Notes under the pieces: model-generated | The model's database searches: none | The model's input: the letters and a program-made list of their open reading frames with translations, nothing else | Told to the model about the DNA's origin: nothing | Shown here: positions 9,467 through 19,783 of the stretch, in pieces | Layout: every line of letters starts with the position of its first letter | Numbering within the stretch: the stretch's first letter is position 1 | Source of the DNA: Phenylobacterium sp. | Lineage (GTDB): Bacteria > Pseudomonadota > Alphaproteobacteria > Caulobacterales > Caulobacteraceae | Assembly (NCBI RefSeq): GCF_016124325.1 | Contig: NZ_WGNY01000014.1 | Span: 203,481-267,480, forward strand | DNA: 64,000 nt | Direction: 5' to 3' | Position numbers and translations under genes: made by a program

Positions 9467-9480
<14 letters not shown>
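8269..9480 (+). CDS. DUF4350 domain membrane protein
   Basis: Second gene of the MoxR operon; 403 residues from ATG 8269. It has an N-terminal membrane anchor (residues about 12-34), an extracytoplasmic DUF4350 domain related in fold to class I glutamine-amidotransferase-like domains ([12 protein letters not shown]..., [16 protein letters not shown]), a second membrane span near residues 275-295 ([19 protein letters not shown]) and a basic cytoplasmic tail. No catalytic triad is evident. Overlaps DUF4129 by 4 bp and MoxR by 14 bp. A distant relative of the same domain occurs alone at 61.6 kb. Confidence 0.8.
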
Positions 9481-10411
<931 letters not shown>

Positions 10412-10423
<12 letters not shown>

Positions 10424-10453
10424 GAGCGCCCCGATGAGAGCGCCCTGGTGAGG
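10412..10453 (+). repeat. Three tandem 14-bp units at the moxR stop codon
   Basis: GCGCCCCGATGAGA occurs at 10412-10425 and again, identical, at 10426-10439, with a third, diverged unit (GCGCCCTGGTGAGG) at 10440-10453. The first unit contains the moxR stop TGA (10421-10423); the third ends at the Shine-Dalgarno region of the DUF58 gene. It looks like a local slippage duplication that moved the DUF58 ribosome-binding site away from the stop codon. Confidence 0.85.
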
Positions 10454-10464
10454 AGGCCGGAGGC

Positions 10465-11778
10465 TTGAGACTGTATCCCACCCGCCGCGCGATCGGCCTG
10501 ACGGCCGCGGGGGCCGCGCCGGCCATGGCCGTTGCGCTGGCCGCGCCCGGCTACTGGACGATGGCGGCGGCGTGGATCGTGCTGGCGGCGGGCCTGATGC
10601 TGACCGATGCGCTCCTGGCGACGTCCCCGCGGCGGGCGGCCCTGTCGGCGGAGGCGCCGGGCGGGCTCGGGGTTGGCCGGCCGGCCGCGGCGCGGCTCGT
10701 GGCCGCTTTCGAGGGCGCCGCCCCGGCCGAGGTCGAGCTGGCCGTCGGCGTCAACGCGCGGCTGGGGGCTTCGCCCGACCGCCGGACGGCGGCCGTGCGC
10801 GACGGTCGCGCCGAGGCGGTGGTGTCGCTGGATCCCAAACGGCGCGGCGAGGGCCGGATCGAGGGCGTCTGGGCGCGCTGGCGCGGACCGCTCGGCCTGG
10901 TCTGGCTGCAGCGCCACGCCGCCGACGGCCCGGTCCTGCCGATCACCCCCGATATCGACGCGGTGAAGGAACAGGCTCTGCGGCTGTTCGCCCGCGACGC
11001 GCCCATCGGCGCCAAGCCGCTTACCGACCGTGGCGAGGGCTCCGACTTCCACGCGCTGCGGGAATTCCAGACCGGCATGGACCTGCGCGACATCGACTGG
11101 AAGCAGAGCGCCCGCCACCTGAAGCTGGTCGGCCGCGAGTATCGGACCGAGCGGAACCACCACGTGGTCCTGGCCATCGACAGCGGCCGGTTGATGAGCG
11201 CGCCGGCGGCCGGACTGCCGCGCATCGACCGGGCGATCAACGCGGCCCTGCTGCTGGCCTTCGTGAGCCTGCGCCTCGGCGATCGCGTCGGCCTTTTCGC
11301 CTTCGATTCCCGGCCACGGGTGGCTAGCGGCCTGGCGAGCGGGCCGCAGGCCTTCCCGCTGATCCAGCGGCTGGCCGCCTCGATCGACTATTCCACCGAG
11401 GAGACCAACTTCACCCTCGGCCTGACGGCGCTGGCCGGCCGGCTCGACCGCCGCGCCATGGTGGTGGTGTTCACCGACTTCGCCGACGCCACCAGCGCCG
11501 AACTGATGATCGAGAACGTGGCGCGGCTGATGCGCACCCATCTGGTGCTCTTCGTGGTGTTCCGCGACGAGGAGCTGGAAACCCTTCGCGCCCGCCGGCC
11601 GGAGGAGCCCGACGACGTGTCCCGCGCCGTCATCGCCGAGCGCTTGCTGCGCCAGCGTGAGGAGGTGGCCGCCCGCCTGCGCCGACTGGGGGCCCAGATC
11701 GTCGACGCGCCGGCCGAAGGCCTGTCGGCCGCCCTGGTCAACCGCTACCTCGACGCCAAGCGGCGGGAGCTGGTCTGA
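10465..11778 (+). CDS. DUF58 domain protein (VWA-like MoxR partner)
   Basis: 437 residues from a TTG start at 10465, preceded by GGAGG-like sequence (GAGGAGGCCGGAGG). Two N-terminal membrane spans (about 10-45) are followed by the DUF58 signature ([20 protein letters not shown]...LKLVGREY) and a VWA-like fold with the MIDAS-type [11 protein letters not shown]. Such proteins bind metal and interact with MoxR ATPases. The next start (ATG 11778) overlaps its TGA by one base. Confidence 0.88.
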   Translation: MRLYPTRRAIGLTAAGAAPAMAVALAAPGYWTMAAAWIVLAAGLMLTDALLATSPRRAALSAEAPGGLGVGRPAAARLVAAFEGAAPAEVELAVGVNARLGASPDRRTAAVRDGRAEAVVSLDPKRRGEGRIEGVWARWRGPLGLVWLQRHAADGPVLPITPDIDAVKEQALRLFARDAPIGAKPLTDRGEGSDFHALREFQTGMDLRDIDWKQSARHLKLVGREYRTERNHHVVLAIDSGRLMSAPAAGLPRIDRAINAALLLAFVSLRLGDRVGLFAFDSRPRVASGLASGPQAFPLIQRLAASIDYSTEETNFTLGLTALAGRLDRRAMVVVFTDFADATSAELMIENVARLMRTHLVLFVVFRDEELETLRARRPEEPDDVSRAVIAERLLRQREEVAARLRRLGAQIVDAPAEGLSAALVNRYLDAKRRELV

Positions 11779-12782
11779 TGGCCGAGCTGCAGCTCAAGAG
11801 CGCGCGTTTCCGCGCCGAGCGCGAGGCCGACTGGCGCAAGCTGGACGCCCTGCTCACCCGGGCGGAGTCGGTGGGGGTGGGCCACATGCGGCGCGAGGAG
11901 CTGCTGGAGATTCCGCTGCTCTATCGCCAGGCGCTCTCGTCGCTGTCGGTGGCGCGGGCGATCTCGCTGGACCAGAACCTCATCGGCTACCTCGAGGGCC
12001 TGAGCACCCGCGGCTATTTCGTCGTCTACGGCGCGCGGGGCCGCCTTCGCGACCGGCTGGTCCGGTTCTTCCGCAGCGACTGGCCGGCGGCGGTCCAATC
12101 CCTCTGGCGCGAGACGCTGGTGTCGCTCGCGGTCTCGCTGGCCGCCGCGGTCGTGGCCTATGTCCTGGTCCTTCGCGACCCCGACTGGTTCTACGCCTTC
12201 ATGGATCCCGGGATGGCGTCGGGCCGCGATCCGATGGCGACCACGGCGTCCCTGCGCGAGACGCTTTACGATAAGCCCGAAAGCCTCGCACAGGGGCTGT
12301 CCTTCCTGGCGGCGTTCCTCTTCACCCACAACGCCCAGATCGCGATCTGGGCCTTCGCGCTCGGCTTCGCGCTCTGCCTGCCGACGGCGGCGCTCATGGT
12401 CCTGAACGGCGGCGCGTTAGGCGCCTTCATCGCGCTGTTCGTCTCCCGGGGCCTCGGCTTCGAGGCGACCGGCTGGCTGATGATCCACGGCACGACCGAA
12501 CTGTTCGCCATCGTGCTTTCGGGCGCGGCCGGCTTTTCCATCGGCTGGGCGGTGATCTTCCCCGGCGAGCGGAGCCGCGTGGACGCCGCCGCCGCGGCCG
12601 GCCGGCGCGCGGCCATGGTGATGATGGGCGTCGTCATCATGCTGTTCGTCGCCGGCCTGCTGGAGGGCTTCGGCCGCCAGCTCATCCAGCTCGACCTGGT
12701 GCGCTATGCGATCGCCGGCTCCATGCTCGCGCTGTGGCTGGCCTACTTCTACTGGCCCCGGAGGCGCGGCCATGACGGCTGA
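11778..12782 (+). CDS. Stage II sporulation protein M family membrane protein
   Basis: 334 residues. A soluble N-terminal part (LKSARFRAEREADWRKLDALL) precedes about five or six membrane spans with the SpoIIM-family pattern FLFTHNAQIAIWAFALG and HGTTELFAIVLSGAAGFSIG. In sporulating Firmicutes SpoIIM acts in engulfment, but in this non-spore-forming lineage family members travel with MoxR/DUF58 and RDD proteins and probably form a membrane complex of unknown purpose. Overlaps the RDD gene by 11 bp. Confidence 0.85.
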   Translation: MAELQLKSARFRAEREADWRKLDALLTRAESVGVGHMRREELLEIPLLYRQALSSLSVARAISLDQNLIGYLEGLSTRGYFVVYGARGRLRDRLVRFFRSDWPAAVQSLWRETLVSLAVSLAAAVVAYVLVLRDPDWFYAFMDPGMASGRDPMATTASLRETLYDKPESLAQGLSFLAAFLFTHNAQIAIWAFALGFALCLPTAALMVLNGGALGAFIALFVSRGLGFEATGWLMIHGTTELFAIVLSGAAGFSIGWAVIFPGERSRVDAAAAAGRRAAMVMMGVVIMLFVAGLLEGFGRQLIQLDLVRYAIAGSMLALWLAYFYWPRRRGHDG

Positions 12783-13650
12783 GGTCGCCCCCGAGCCCCG
12801 CGCGGAGCCCGTGCGGCGCGAGTTCGTCACGCCCGAGGGCGTCGACCTGGGCCTGAAGGTCGCAACCTACGCCGAGCGGGTGACGGCGCTGGGGATCGAC
12901 CTGGCGATCCTGGCGGGCGCGATGATCGTCTTGACGCTGCTCGTCATCGCGGCGGCGGCCGTGGCGCGCAGTGCCGCACCGATGGAGATGCTGGGCGTCG
13001 TCTGGGTGATCGGCTCCTCGCTCGGGCGCTACATCTACTTCCTGGCCTTCGAGCTCGGGCCGCGCGCGGCCACCCCCGGCAAGCGGATCATGGGGCTGCG
13101 GGTGATCGCCGCCGACGGCGGCCGCCTGACCGCCGACGCCGTCTTCGCGCGCAACGCCATGCGCGAGGTGGAGGTGTTCCTGCCGATCCTGTTCGCGCTC
13201 TCGCAGGGGCAGGGGATCGACGGCGTGATGATCGCCCTGGGGCTGATCTGGAGCGGGGTCTTCGCGCTCTTTCCGCTGTTCAACCGCGATCGGCGCCGCC
13301 TCGGCGACCTGGCCGCCGGGGCCCTGGTGGTGAAGGTCCCCCGCCTGAAGCTTCAGGTCGACCTCGCCGATGTCGAGCGGACGGGCGCGCAGGGCGTGGT
13401 CTTCGCGCCGGCCCAGCTCGACGTCTACGGCATTCGCGAACTTCACGTCCTGGAGGACGTGCTGCGCGGCGGCGACCGCAAGGCCATCGCCGAGGTGGCG
13501 GCGCGCATCCGCGCCAAGATCGGCTGGGACGGTGCGGCCGACATGGCTGACCGCACGTTCCTGAACGCCTACTACGCCGCCCTGCGCGGGCGGCTGGAGA
13601 ACCGCCTGCTGTTCGGACAGCGGCGGCGCGACAAGTTCGACGTCAGTTGA
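12772..13650 (+). CDS. RDD family membrane protein
   Basis: Last gene of the MoxR operon, 292 residues from ATG 12772. The RDD signature is present: RVTALGIDLAILAGAMIV (first span with the Arg-Asp pair), GKRIMGLRVIAADGG loop, and RRRLGDLAAGALVV at the end of the third span. A charged C-terminal extension (about residues 210-292) is additional to the basic RDD domain. Converges with and overlaps the membrane protein gene on the other strand by 8 bp. Confidence 0.87.
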   Translation: MTAEVAPEPRAEPVRREFVTPEGVDLGLKVATYAERVTALGIDLAILAGAMIVLTLLVIAAAAVARSAAPMEMLGVVWVIGSSLGRYIYFLAFELGPRAATPGKRIMGLRVIAADGGRLTADAVFARNAMREVEVFLPILFALSQGQGIDGVMIALGLIWSGVFALFPLFNRDRRRLGDLAAGALVVKVPRLKLQVDLADVERTGAQGVVFAPAQLDVYGIRELHVLEDVLRGGDRKAIAEVAARIRAKIGWDGAADMADRTFLNAYYAALRGRLENRLLFGQRRRDKFDVS

Positions 13651-14443
13651 AGATCTCGGCCAGCCACTGCGGCCCAAGCCCTTCGCGGGTCCGGCGCAGC
13701 TCCACGTAGAGCACGGCCACGCCGGTCGAGCTGATCGCCGGCGACAGCGTGCTGGTGATCAGGTTGGCCACGATCTGCGCCGGGCTGCGGGCCAGGGCCA
13801 CCGGATCGAGGCCGCCGCTCATGAACGAGGCGCCGACAGCGATGGCGCCGATCACCATGGAGATCACGATCGCGATCACCCAGACCACGATCAGCAGGGC
13901 GAAGATCCGCCAGCGGTTGCCGCGGGTGAGGTCTGCGCTGCGGCTGAACGCGCCGAACACGCCTGTGCGCTCGGCGACCAGCGACGGCACCGATACGCAC
14001 CAGGCGCAGATGATCATCACGCCCGGCACGATCAGCAGGACGAAGCCGAAGGCCGCGGCCAGGCCGAACAGGATGCTGACCCCGATCAGCGGCAGGAAGG
14101 CGCGCAGGCCCGTGGCCAGGCATTCGCCGATGTTCGGCTTGCGGCCGTTCATGTCCTGGACGGTTCCGTAGATCAGCGCGCCCTGCAGGATCGCCGAGCT
14201 GACGACCGTCACGAGCCCGACCAAGCCCAGTGAACTGAAGTAGTTCATCGTGAGGCTCATGTCGCCGCTTCGCATTCCCACCAGATTGGCCGCCTCGATA
14301 TAGCTGACCAGCGCGGCCGGAACGCCCGACAGCACCAGCGCCAGCACGAGGAAGGCGACGGCGTTGCGCCCCAAGGTCTGGAAGGTCCCCGAGATCACCC
14401 GTCCGATATCGAGCTTGCCCGGCTCTGCGACGTCCACGCTCAT
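13643..14443 (-). CDS. Polytopic membrane protein, GPDPase membrane-domain/YciC-like
   Basis: 266 residues with about six hydrophobic spans and the layout LDIGRVISGTFQTLGRNAVAFLVLA at the N terminus plus FVLLIVPGVMIICAWCVSVPSLVAER, which is typical of the glycerophosphoryl diester phosphodiesterase membrane-domain/YciC-like superfamily. That domain is usually found without any phosphodiesterase, as here, and no catalytic function is evident. Monocistronic, with its 3' end overlapping the RDD gene. Confidence 0.7.
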   Translation of the reverse strand: MSVDVAEPGKLDIGRVISGTFQTLGRNAVAFLVLALVLSGVPAALVSYIEAANLVGMRSGDMSLTMNYFSSLGLVGLVTVVSSAILQGALIYGTVQDMNGRKPNIGECLATGLRAFLPLIGVSILFGLAAAFGFVLLIVPGVMIICAWCVSVPSLVAERTGVFGAFSRSADLTRGNRWRIFALLIVVWVIAIVISMVIGAIAVGASFMSGGLDPVALARSPAQIVANLITSTLSPAISSTGVAVLYVELRRTREGLGPQWLAEIFN

Positions 14444-14536
14444 TCTTCAGCCCCTCATCCGCTTCCCAGGGGCGATGCTAAACATGCGGTTGCATGGCTG
14501 TCGACGCGGAGCCGGCGATGCGCAAGAACGGCGGGC

Positions 14537-15538
14537 GTGAGCGCGCGCCTTCACGTCCGGATCGAAAAGCTGGCCCTCAAGGCGCCGTTCCGCATCTCGC
14601 GCGGGGCCAAGACCCATGCCGATGTGGTGGTGGCCGAACTGCGCGACGGCGACCTGCTCGGACGCGGCGAATGCGTGCCCTACGCCCGCTACGGCGAGAC
14701 GCCCCGGTCGGTCGCCGACCAGCTCGCCGCGGCCGGCGCGCGCCTGGCGGCGGGGGAGCCGGGACGCGAGGTCGCCGCGGCGCTGCCGTCCGGCGCGGCG
14801 GCCAACGCCCTCGACTGCGCGCTGTGGGATTTCGAGGCCCGGCGCGACGGGGTTTCGGTGGCCGAACGCCTGGGTCTCGCCCCGCCCGCGCCCCTGCCCT
14901 CGGCGGTGACCGTCGGCCTGGACACGCCCGAGGCGATGCGCGCCGCGGCGGCGGCCGTCGCCGACGCGCCGCTGCTGAAGGTCAAGCTCGACGCCGATGG
15001 GCCCGCCGAGCGTCTCCTCGCCGTGGCCGAAGGCGCTCCCCACGCCCGGCTGATCGTCGACCCGAACGAGGGCTGGACGCTGCCGGTCCTCCTGCGCATG
15101 GCCGATGTCGTCGCCCGCCTGAACGTGGCCATGGTGGAGCAGCCACTGCCCGCCGACGCCGATGCGGCCCTGGCCGGCCTGGCCTTCCCAGCCCCGCTCT
15201 GCGCCGACGAGGCGGCCCACACCGCCGCCGACGTGGCGCGCCTGGCCGACCGCTACCAGGTGGTCAACGTCAAGCTCGACAAGGCGGGCGGCCTGACCGG
15301 CGCGCTCGCTATGGCCGCCCGCGCCCACGACCTTGGCATGGACGTGCTGGCCGGCTGCATGGTGTCGAGCTCGCTCTCGATCGCGCCGGCGCTATTCATC
15401 GGCGCGCAGGCCGCCGCCGCCGATCTCGACGGGCCCTGGTGGCTGACGCAGGACCGGGCAGGCGGCTGCCGGATCGAGCGAGGCGTGCTCTGGCCGCCAC
15501 AGCCGGGCTTCTGGGGCGAGCCCGGCCTACGTCCCTGA
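14537..15538 (+). CDS. dgcA: Enolase-superfamily dipeptide epimerase, likely N-acetyl-D-Glu racemase DgcA
   Basis: 333 residues from GTG 14537. Muconate-lactonizing subgroup enzyme: the KxK motif is LKVKLDA (about 151-153), the metal-binding Asp/Glu occur in LIVDPNEGW, VEQPLP and ADEA, and the second catalytic Lys is in VNVKLDKAGG. The sequence start (IEKLALKAPFRISRG) fits the L-Ala-D/L-Glu epimerase family, many alphaproteobacterial members of which are DgcA, an N-acetyl-D-glutamate racemase that acts with DgcN in D-glutamate use. No dgcN neighbour is seen, so classical L-Ala-D/L-Glu epimerase activity in peptidoglycan recycling remains possible. Confidence 0.8.
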   Translation: MSARLHVRIEKLALKAPFRISRGAKTHADVVVAELRDGDLLGRGECVPYARYGETPRSVADQLAAAGARLAAGEPGREVAAALPSGAAANALDCALWDFEARRDGVSVAERLGLAPPAPLPSAVTVGLDTPEAMRAAAAAVADAPLLKVKLDADGPAERLLAVAEGAPHARLIVDPNEGWTLPVLLRMADVVARLNVAMVEQPLPADADAALAGLAFPAPLCADEAAHTAADVARLADRYQVVNVKLDKAGGLTGALAMAARAHDLGMDVLAGCMVSSSLSIAPALFIGAQAAAADLDGPWWLTQDRAGGCRIERGVLWPPQPGFWGEPGLRP

Positions 15539-15599
15539 GTTGACAGGGCTCGCGCATCGTCGGCTTCATCGTCCTGTAACATTCCGGGCCGGAGGGCGA

Positions 15600-17426
15600 G
15601 TGTCGGGCGCTGCACAGGGGACAGTCGGCACGCTGGAGGTCGCTCTCGACCACGCCGCGCGCCTCCTCATCCGTGACGCCGCCGCCGCCGAAGTCCAGGC
15701 CCGGGAAATCCTCCGTGTCGTCGGCGAGCATCCCCAGGCCCTGCGGCTGCTGGGCGCGGCGCTGCGCCGGCAGGGCGAGACCGAGGCCGCCGAGGCCGCT
15801 TACCTGCGCTCGGTCCGCGCCTCGGTGGACGATCCCCAGCTCCGCGAAGCCGCCGCGGCCCTTTCGGAGAACCGGCTGGCGGCGGCCGAACAGGCCCTGC
15901 GCGCGATCCTGAAGGCGCGGCCGACCGACGTGGCCGCCATCCGCATGCTGGCCGAGACGGGCATGAGGCTCGGCCGCTACGACGACGCCGAGAACCTGCT
16001 GGCCCGCGCCGTCGAACTGGCGCCGACCTTCGCGGCCGCGCGGCACAACTACGCCACGGTGCTCTATCGCCAGAACCGCCCGGAGGCGGCGGTGGAGCAG
16101 TGCGACCGGCTCCTGGCCGACGATCCCGGGAACCCCGCCTACCGCAACCTCAAGGCGGCCGCCCTTGGGCGGATCGGCGAGTACGATCGGGCCATCGCGC
16201 TCTACCAGGCGGTGCTGCAAGGCCAGCCGCGCCAGCCGAAGGTATGGATGAGCCTGGGCCACGCCCTGAAGACGGTCGGGCGGCAGGCCGAGTCGGTCGA
16301 GGCCTATCGGCGCAGCCTCGAACTGGCGCCGCAGCTGGGCGAAGCCTGGTGGAGCCTGGCCAACCTCAAGACGGTCGAGTTCGCGGCCGACGATGTCGCC
16401 GCCATGGAGGCTCAGCTCGCCCGGGCCGACCTCACCGACGAGGACCGGTTCCACCTGGAGTTCGCCCTGGGCAAGGCGCGCGAGGACGCCGGCGATTACG
16501 AGGCCTCGTTCGGCCACTACGCGCGGGGCAACGCGCTGCGCCGCCAGGAAATCGTCTACGACGCCGAGGAGACCACGGGCCAGGTCAGCCGGGCCAAGGC
16601 GCTGTTCACCCCGGCGTTCCTCGACGTGCGCGCGGGGCGGGGCTCCCCGGCGCCCGACCCGATCTTCGTGGTCGGCCTGCCGCGGTCTGGCTCGACGCTG
16701 GTGGAGCAGATCCTGTCGTCGCACAGCCAGGTCGAAGGCACCCAGGAGCTTCCCGACGTCATCGCCTTGGCGCGGCGCCTGGGCGGGCGGGTGAAGCGGG
16801 CCTCGGAGGGCCGCTATCCCGAAGCGCTGGGCGAGCTGTCGGCCGATGAACTGCGCGCGCTGGGCGAGGAATATCTCGACCGCGCCCGTCCCCATCGGAA
16901 GCTGGGCCGCCCCTTCTTCATCGACAAGATGCCCAACAACTGGGCCCACCTGGGCCTGATCCTGCTGGCGCTGCCGAACGCCAAGGTGATCGACGCGCGC
17001 CGCCATCCGCTGGGCTGCGGCTTCTCGGCCTTCAAGCAGCACTTCGCCCGCGGCCAGGGCTTCACCTACGACCTGACCGACATCGGCCGCTACTACGCCG
17101 ACTACGTCGACCTCATGGCCCACTTCGACGCGGTCCGGCCGGGACGGGTCCACCGGGTGATCTACGAGGCCATGATCGCCGACCCGGAAGGCGAGACACG
17201 GGCCTTGCTGGCGCATTGCGGCCTGCCGTTCGAGGCGGCATGCCTGCGCTTCTACGAGAACGACCGGGCGGTGCGCACCGCCAGCTCCGAGCAGGTGCGC
17301 CGCCCCATCTTCACCGACGCGGCCGAGCACTGGCGCAACTACGACGCCTGGCTCGGTCCGCTGAAGGCGGCGTTGGGCCCCGTGCTCGACGCCTATCCGG
17401 CCGCGCCCGCCGTCTCGGGCGCCTGA
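15600..17426 (+). CDS. TPR-repeat sulfotransferase family protein
   Basis: 608 residues from GTG 15600 (GGAG at 15591). The N-terminal half is a string of tetratricopeptide repeats (for example RLGRYDDAENLLARAVELAP, RIGEYDRAIALYQAVLQGQP, TVGRQAESVEAYRRSLELAP). The C-terminal part is a PAPS-dependent sulfotransferase fold with the 5'-phosphosulfate loop FVVGLPRSGSTLVEQIL and a 3'-phosphate region IDARRHPLGCGFSAFKQ. It probably transfers sulfate to a protein or small molecule; the target is unknown. It lies 23 bp upstream of a TonB-dependent receptor, and such pairs recur in caulobacters and sphingomonads. Confidence 0.85.
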   Translation: MSGAAQGTVGTLEVALDHAARLLIRDAAAAEVQAREILRVVGEHPQALRLLGAALRRQGETEAAEAAYLRSVRASVDDPQLREAAAALSENRLAAAEQALRAILKARPTDVAAIRMLAETGMRLGRYDDAENLLARAVELAPTFAAARHNYATVLYRQNRPEAAVEQCDRLLADDPGNPAYRNLKAAALGRIGEYDRAIALYQAVLQGQPRQPKVWMSLGHALKTVGRQAESVEAYRRSLELAPQLGEAWWSLANLKTVEFAADDVAAMEAQLARADLTDEDRFHLEFALGKAREDAGDYEASFGHYARGNALRRQEIVYDAEETTGQVSRAKALFTPAFLDVRAGRGSPAPDPIFVVGLPRSGSTLVEQILSSHSQVEGTQELPDVIALARRLGGRVKRASEGRYPEALGELSADELRALGEEYLDRARPHRKLGRPFFIDKMPNNWAHLGLILLALPNAKVIDARRHPLGCGFSAFKQHFARGQGFTYDLTDIGRYYADYVDLMAHFDAVRPGRVHRVIYEAMIADPEGETRALLAHCGLPFEAACLRFYENDRAVRTASSEQVRRPIFTDAAEHWRNYDAWLGPLKAALGPVLDAYPAAPAVSGA

Positions 17427-17449
17427 ACCACCAAATCGTGGGGGATACG

Positions 17450-19783
17450 ATGAAAGCCGACGATACGAATCCGAGTTGCGTCCCGCGCTGGACCCTCGGT
17501 CTGCTCGCCACCACCATGCTGACCGCCGTGTCCGCGCCGGCCCTGGCCCAGACGGGCTCGGCGACCGTCGGCCTCGAGGAGGTGGTCGTCACCGCCCAGA
17601 AGCGGTCGGAAAACCTGCAGGACGTTCCGATCAGCATCCAGGCGCTGGGGACCGAGCGGCTCGACCAGCTCCAGGTCAAGGACGTCAACGACTACGTGAA
17701 GTTCATGCCCAGCGTGACGGCCCAGACGCTCGCGCCCGGCTTCACCACCTTCTACATGCGCGGCGTCGCCTCGGGCGAGAACAACAACCACTCCGGCCCG
17801 CTGCCCAGCGTCGGCATCTATCTCGATGAGCAGCCGGTCACCACGATCACCGGCCCGCTGGACATCCACGTCTACGACATCGCCCGGGTCGAGGTGCTGG
17901 CCGGACCGCAGGGCACGCTCTACGGCGCGAGTTCGCAGGCCGGGACGATCCGCATCATCACCAACAAGCCGTCGCTCTCGGGCTTCTCGGCCAGCTACGA
18001 CGTCGAGGGCAACACCGTCGCCCACGGCGATCCCGGCTATTCGGCCGAAGGCTACGTCAACATGCCGCTCGGCGACCGCATGGCGATCCGCCTGGTCGCC
18101 TGGGGCGAGCACGACGGCGGCTATATCGACAACGTCGCGAGCACCCTGACCTATCCGACGGGCCCGGTCACGATCAACAACGCGCCGTATGTCGAGAAGA
18201 ACTACAACGAGGTCGACATCACCGGCGCGCGGGCCGCGCTGAAGATCGATCTCGACGACAACTGGACGATCACACCGTCGCTCATGGGCCAGCGTACCGA
18301 GGCCGACGGCAATTTCTCGGCCGACCGCTACAACAAGGGCAAGTACGCGATCGCCCGGTATCGGCCCGAGCGGTCTGACGACAAGTGGTTCCAGGCCGCG
18401 GCGACCATCGAAGGAACGGTCTCCAACATCGACCTGACCTACGCCGGCGCCTACATGCGCCGCTGGATCGACACCGAGTCCGACTATTCGGACTACAGCT
18501 ACTTCTACGACACCCTGTTCGGCTACGGCGCCTACACCACCGACAACGCCGGAAATCCCATCGACACGACGCAGTACATCCAGGGCAAGGACTACTTCAC
18601 CAAGCAGAGCCACGAGCTGCGCCTGGCGACGCCCTCGGAGAACCGCTTCAAGGTGGTGGCCGGCCTGTTCTACCAGCGCCAGACCCACAACATCCAACAG
18701 CGCTACAAGATCGACAACCTGGCCGACGCCACCGAGGTGCCCGGCTGGGACGACACCCTGTGGCTGACCAAGCAGTTGCGGATCGACCGCGACTACGCCG
18801 CCTTCGCCGACGCGACCTACGACGTCAGCGACCACCTCTCGATCACGGGCGGCATCCGCTTCTTCCGCTACAAGAACTCTCTGGCGGGCTTCTTCGGCTT
18901 CGGCACCGGCTATTCGTCCGGCACCGGCGTCGGCGCCTGCTTCGGGCCTCCGGTGGTCGAGGGCGGCCCCTGCACCAACGTCGACAAGGTGACCAAGGAC
19001 ACCGGCCACACCTATCGCATCAACGCCCAGTGGAAATTCGACGACGACCGGATGGTCTACGCCACCGTGTCCACAGGCTTCCGGCCGGGCGGCATCAACC
19101 GCCGCGGGACGCTTCCGCCGTACAAGGCCGACTTCCTCAAGAACTACGAGTTCGGCTGGAAGACGAGCTGGTTCGGCAACACCCTGCGGTGGAACGGGGC
19201 GGCCTTCATCGAGAAATGGAACGACTTCCAGTTCTCGTACCTGGGCGCCAACGGCCTCACCGAGATCCGCAACGCCGGCAAGGCCAAGATGAAGGGCGTG
19301 GAGACCGACATCAACTGGCTGGTCGCCGATGGCCTGACGCTCACGGGCGGCGGCGCCTACACCGACGCCCAGCTCGACGAGGACTACATCCCCGATCCGT
19401 CCGCGCCGCCCGCCGCCTTCCGGGGCGACCGGCTGCCGGTCACCCCCAAGTGGAAGGGCAACCTCACGGCCCGCTACGAGTGGCCGATCGGCGAGATGGA
19501 CGCCCACGTCCAGAGCTCGGTGGTCTACACCGGCCCCGGCTATCCCGACCTGACGATCGCGGACCGCGCCGTCACGGGCAAGACGCCGCAATACGTCACC
19601 GTCGACATGACCGCCGGCGTCCAGAAGGGCTCATGGCGGGTCGAGGCCTATGTGAAGAACCTGTTCGACGAGTACGGCCAGAACGACCGCTACGTGCAGT
19701 GCAACACCGCGGTCTGCACCCGGGTCTACGTGATCCCGATCCGGCCGCGCACGGTGGGCCTCAGGTTCGGCCAGTCGTTCTAG
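17450..19783 (+). CDS. TonB-dependent outer-membrane receptor
   Basis: 777 residues from ATG 17450 (GGGGGA just upstream). Signal peptide to about residue 34 (ALAQ), a TonB box (EEVVVTAQK), the plug domain (MRGVASGENNN, DIARVEVLAGPQGTLYGASSQAGTIRIIT) and a 22-strand barrel ending in the usual aromatic residue (GLRFGQSF). An active-transport receptor for a large or scarce substrate; the ligand cannot be inferred from sequence. Probably co-transcribed with the sulfotransferase gene. Its 3' end meets the convergent enoyl-CoA hydratase gene with a 4-bp overlap and no room for a separate terminator. Confidence 0.92.
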   Translation: MKADDTNPSCVPRWTLGLLATTMLTAVSAPALAQTGSATVGLEEVVVTAQKRSENLQDVPISIQALGTERLDQLQVKDVNDYVKFMPSVTAQTLAPGFTTFYMRGVASGENNNHSGPLPSVGIYLDEQPVTTITGPLDIHVYDIARVEVLAGPQGTLYGASSQAGTIRIITNKPSLSGFSASYDVEGNTVAHGDPGYSAEGYVNMPLGDRMAIRLVAWGEHDGGYIDNVASTLTYPTGPVTINNAPYVEKNYNEVDITGARAALKIDLDDNWTITPSLMGQRTEADGNFSADRYNKGKYAIARYRPERSDDKWFQAAATIEGTVSNIDLTYAGAYMRRWIDTESDYSDYSYFYDTLFGYGAYTTDNAGNPIDTTQYIQGKDYFTKQSHELRLATPSENRFKVVAGLFYQRQTHNIQQRYKIDNLADATEVPGWDDTLWLTKQLRIDRDYAAFADATYDVSDHLSITGGIRFFRYKNSLAGFFGFGTGYSSGTGVGACFGPPVVEGGPCTNVDKVTKDTGHTYRINAQWKFDDDRMVYATVSTGFRPGGINRRGTLPPYKADFLKNYEFGWKTSWFGNTLRWNGAAFIEKWNDFQFSYLGANGLTEIRNAGKAKMKGVETDINWLVADGLTLTGGGAYTDAQLDEDYIPDPSAPPAAFRGDRLPVTPKWKGNLTARYEWPIGEMDAHVQSSVVYTGPGYPDLTIADRAVTGKTPQYVTVDMTAGVQKGSWRVEAYVKNLFDEYGQNDRYVQCNTAVCTRVYVIPIRPRTVGLRFGQSF

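Noticed and set aside
15540..15580. TTGACA followed by TGTAAC as a promoter for the sulfotransferase gene.
   Set aside because: The boxes are 29 bp apart and no better -10 lies at 16-18 bp, so I do not claim a promoter.
15396..17330. A 644-codon frame on the minus strand opposite the sulfotransferase gene.
   Set aside because: It is antisense shadow of a GC-rich gene: no domain motifs, Arg/Gln/Gly-rich, and the plus strand encodes a clear TPR-sulfotransferase.
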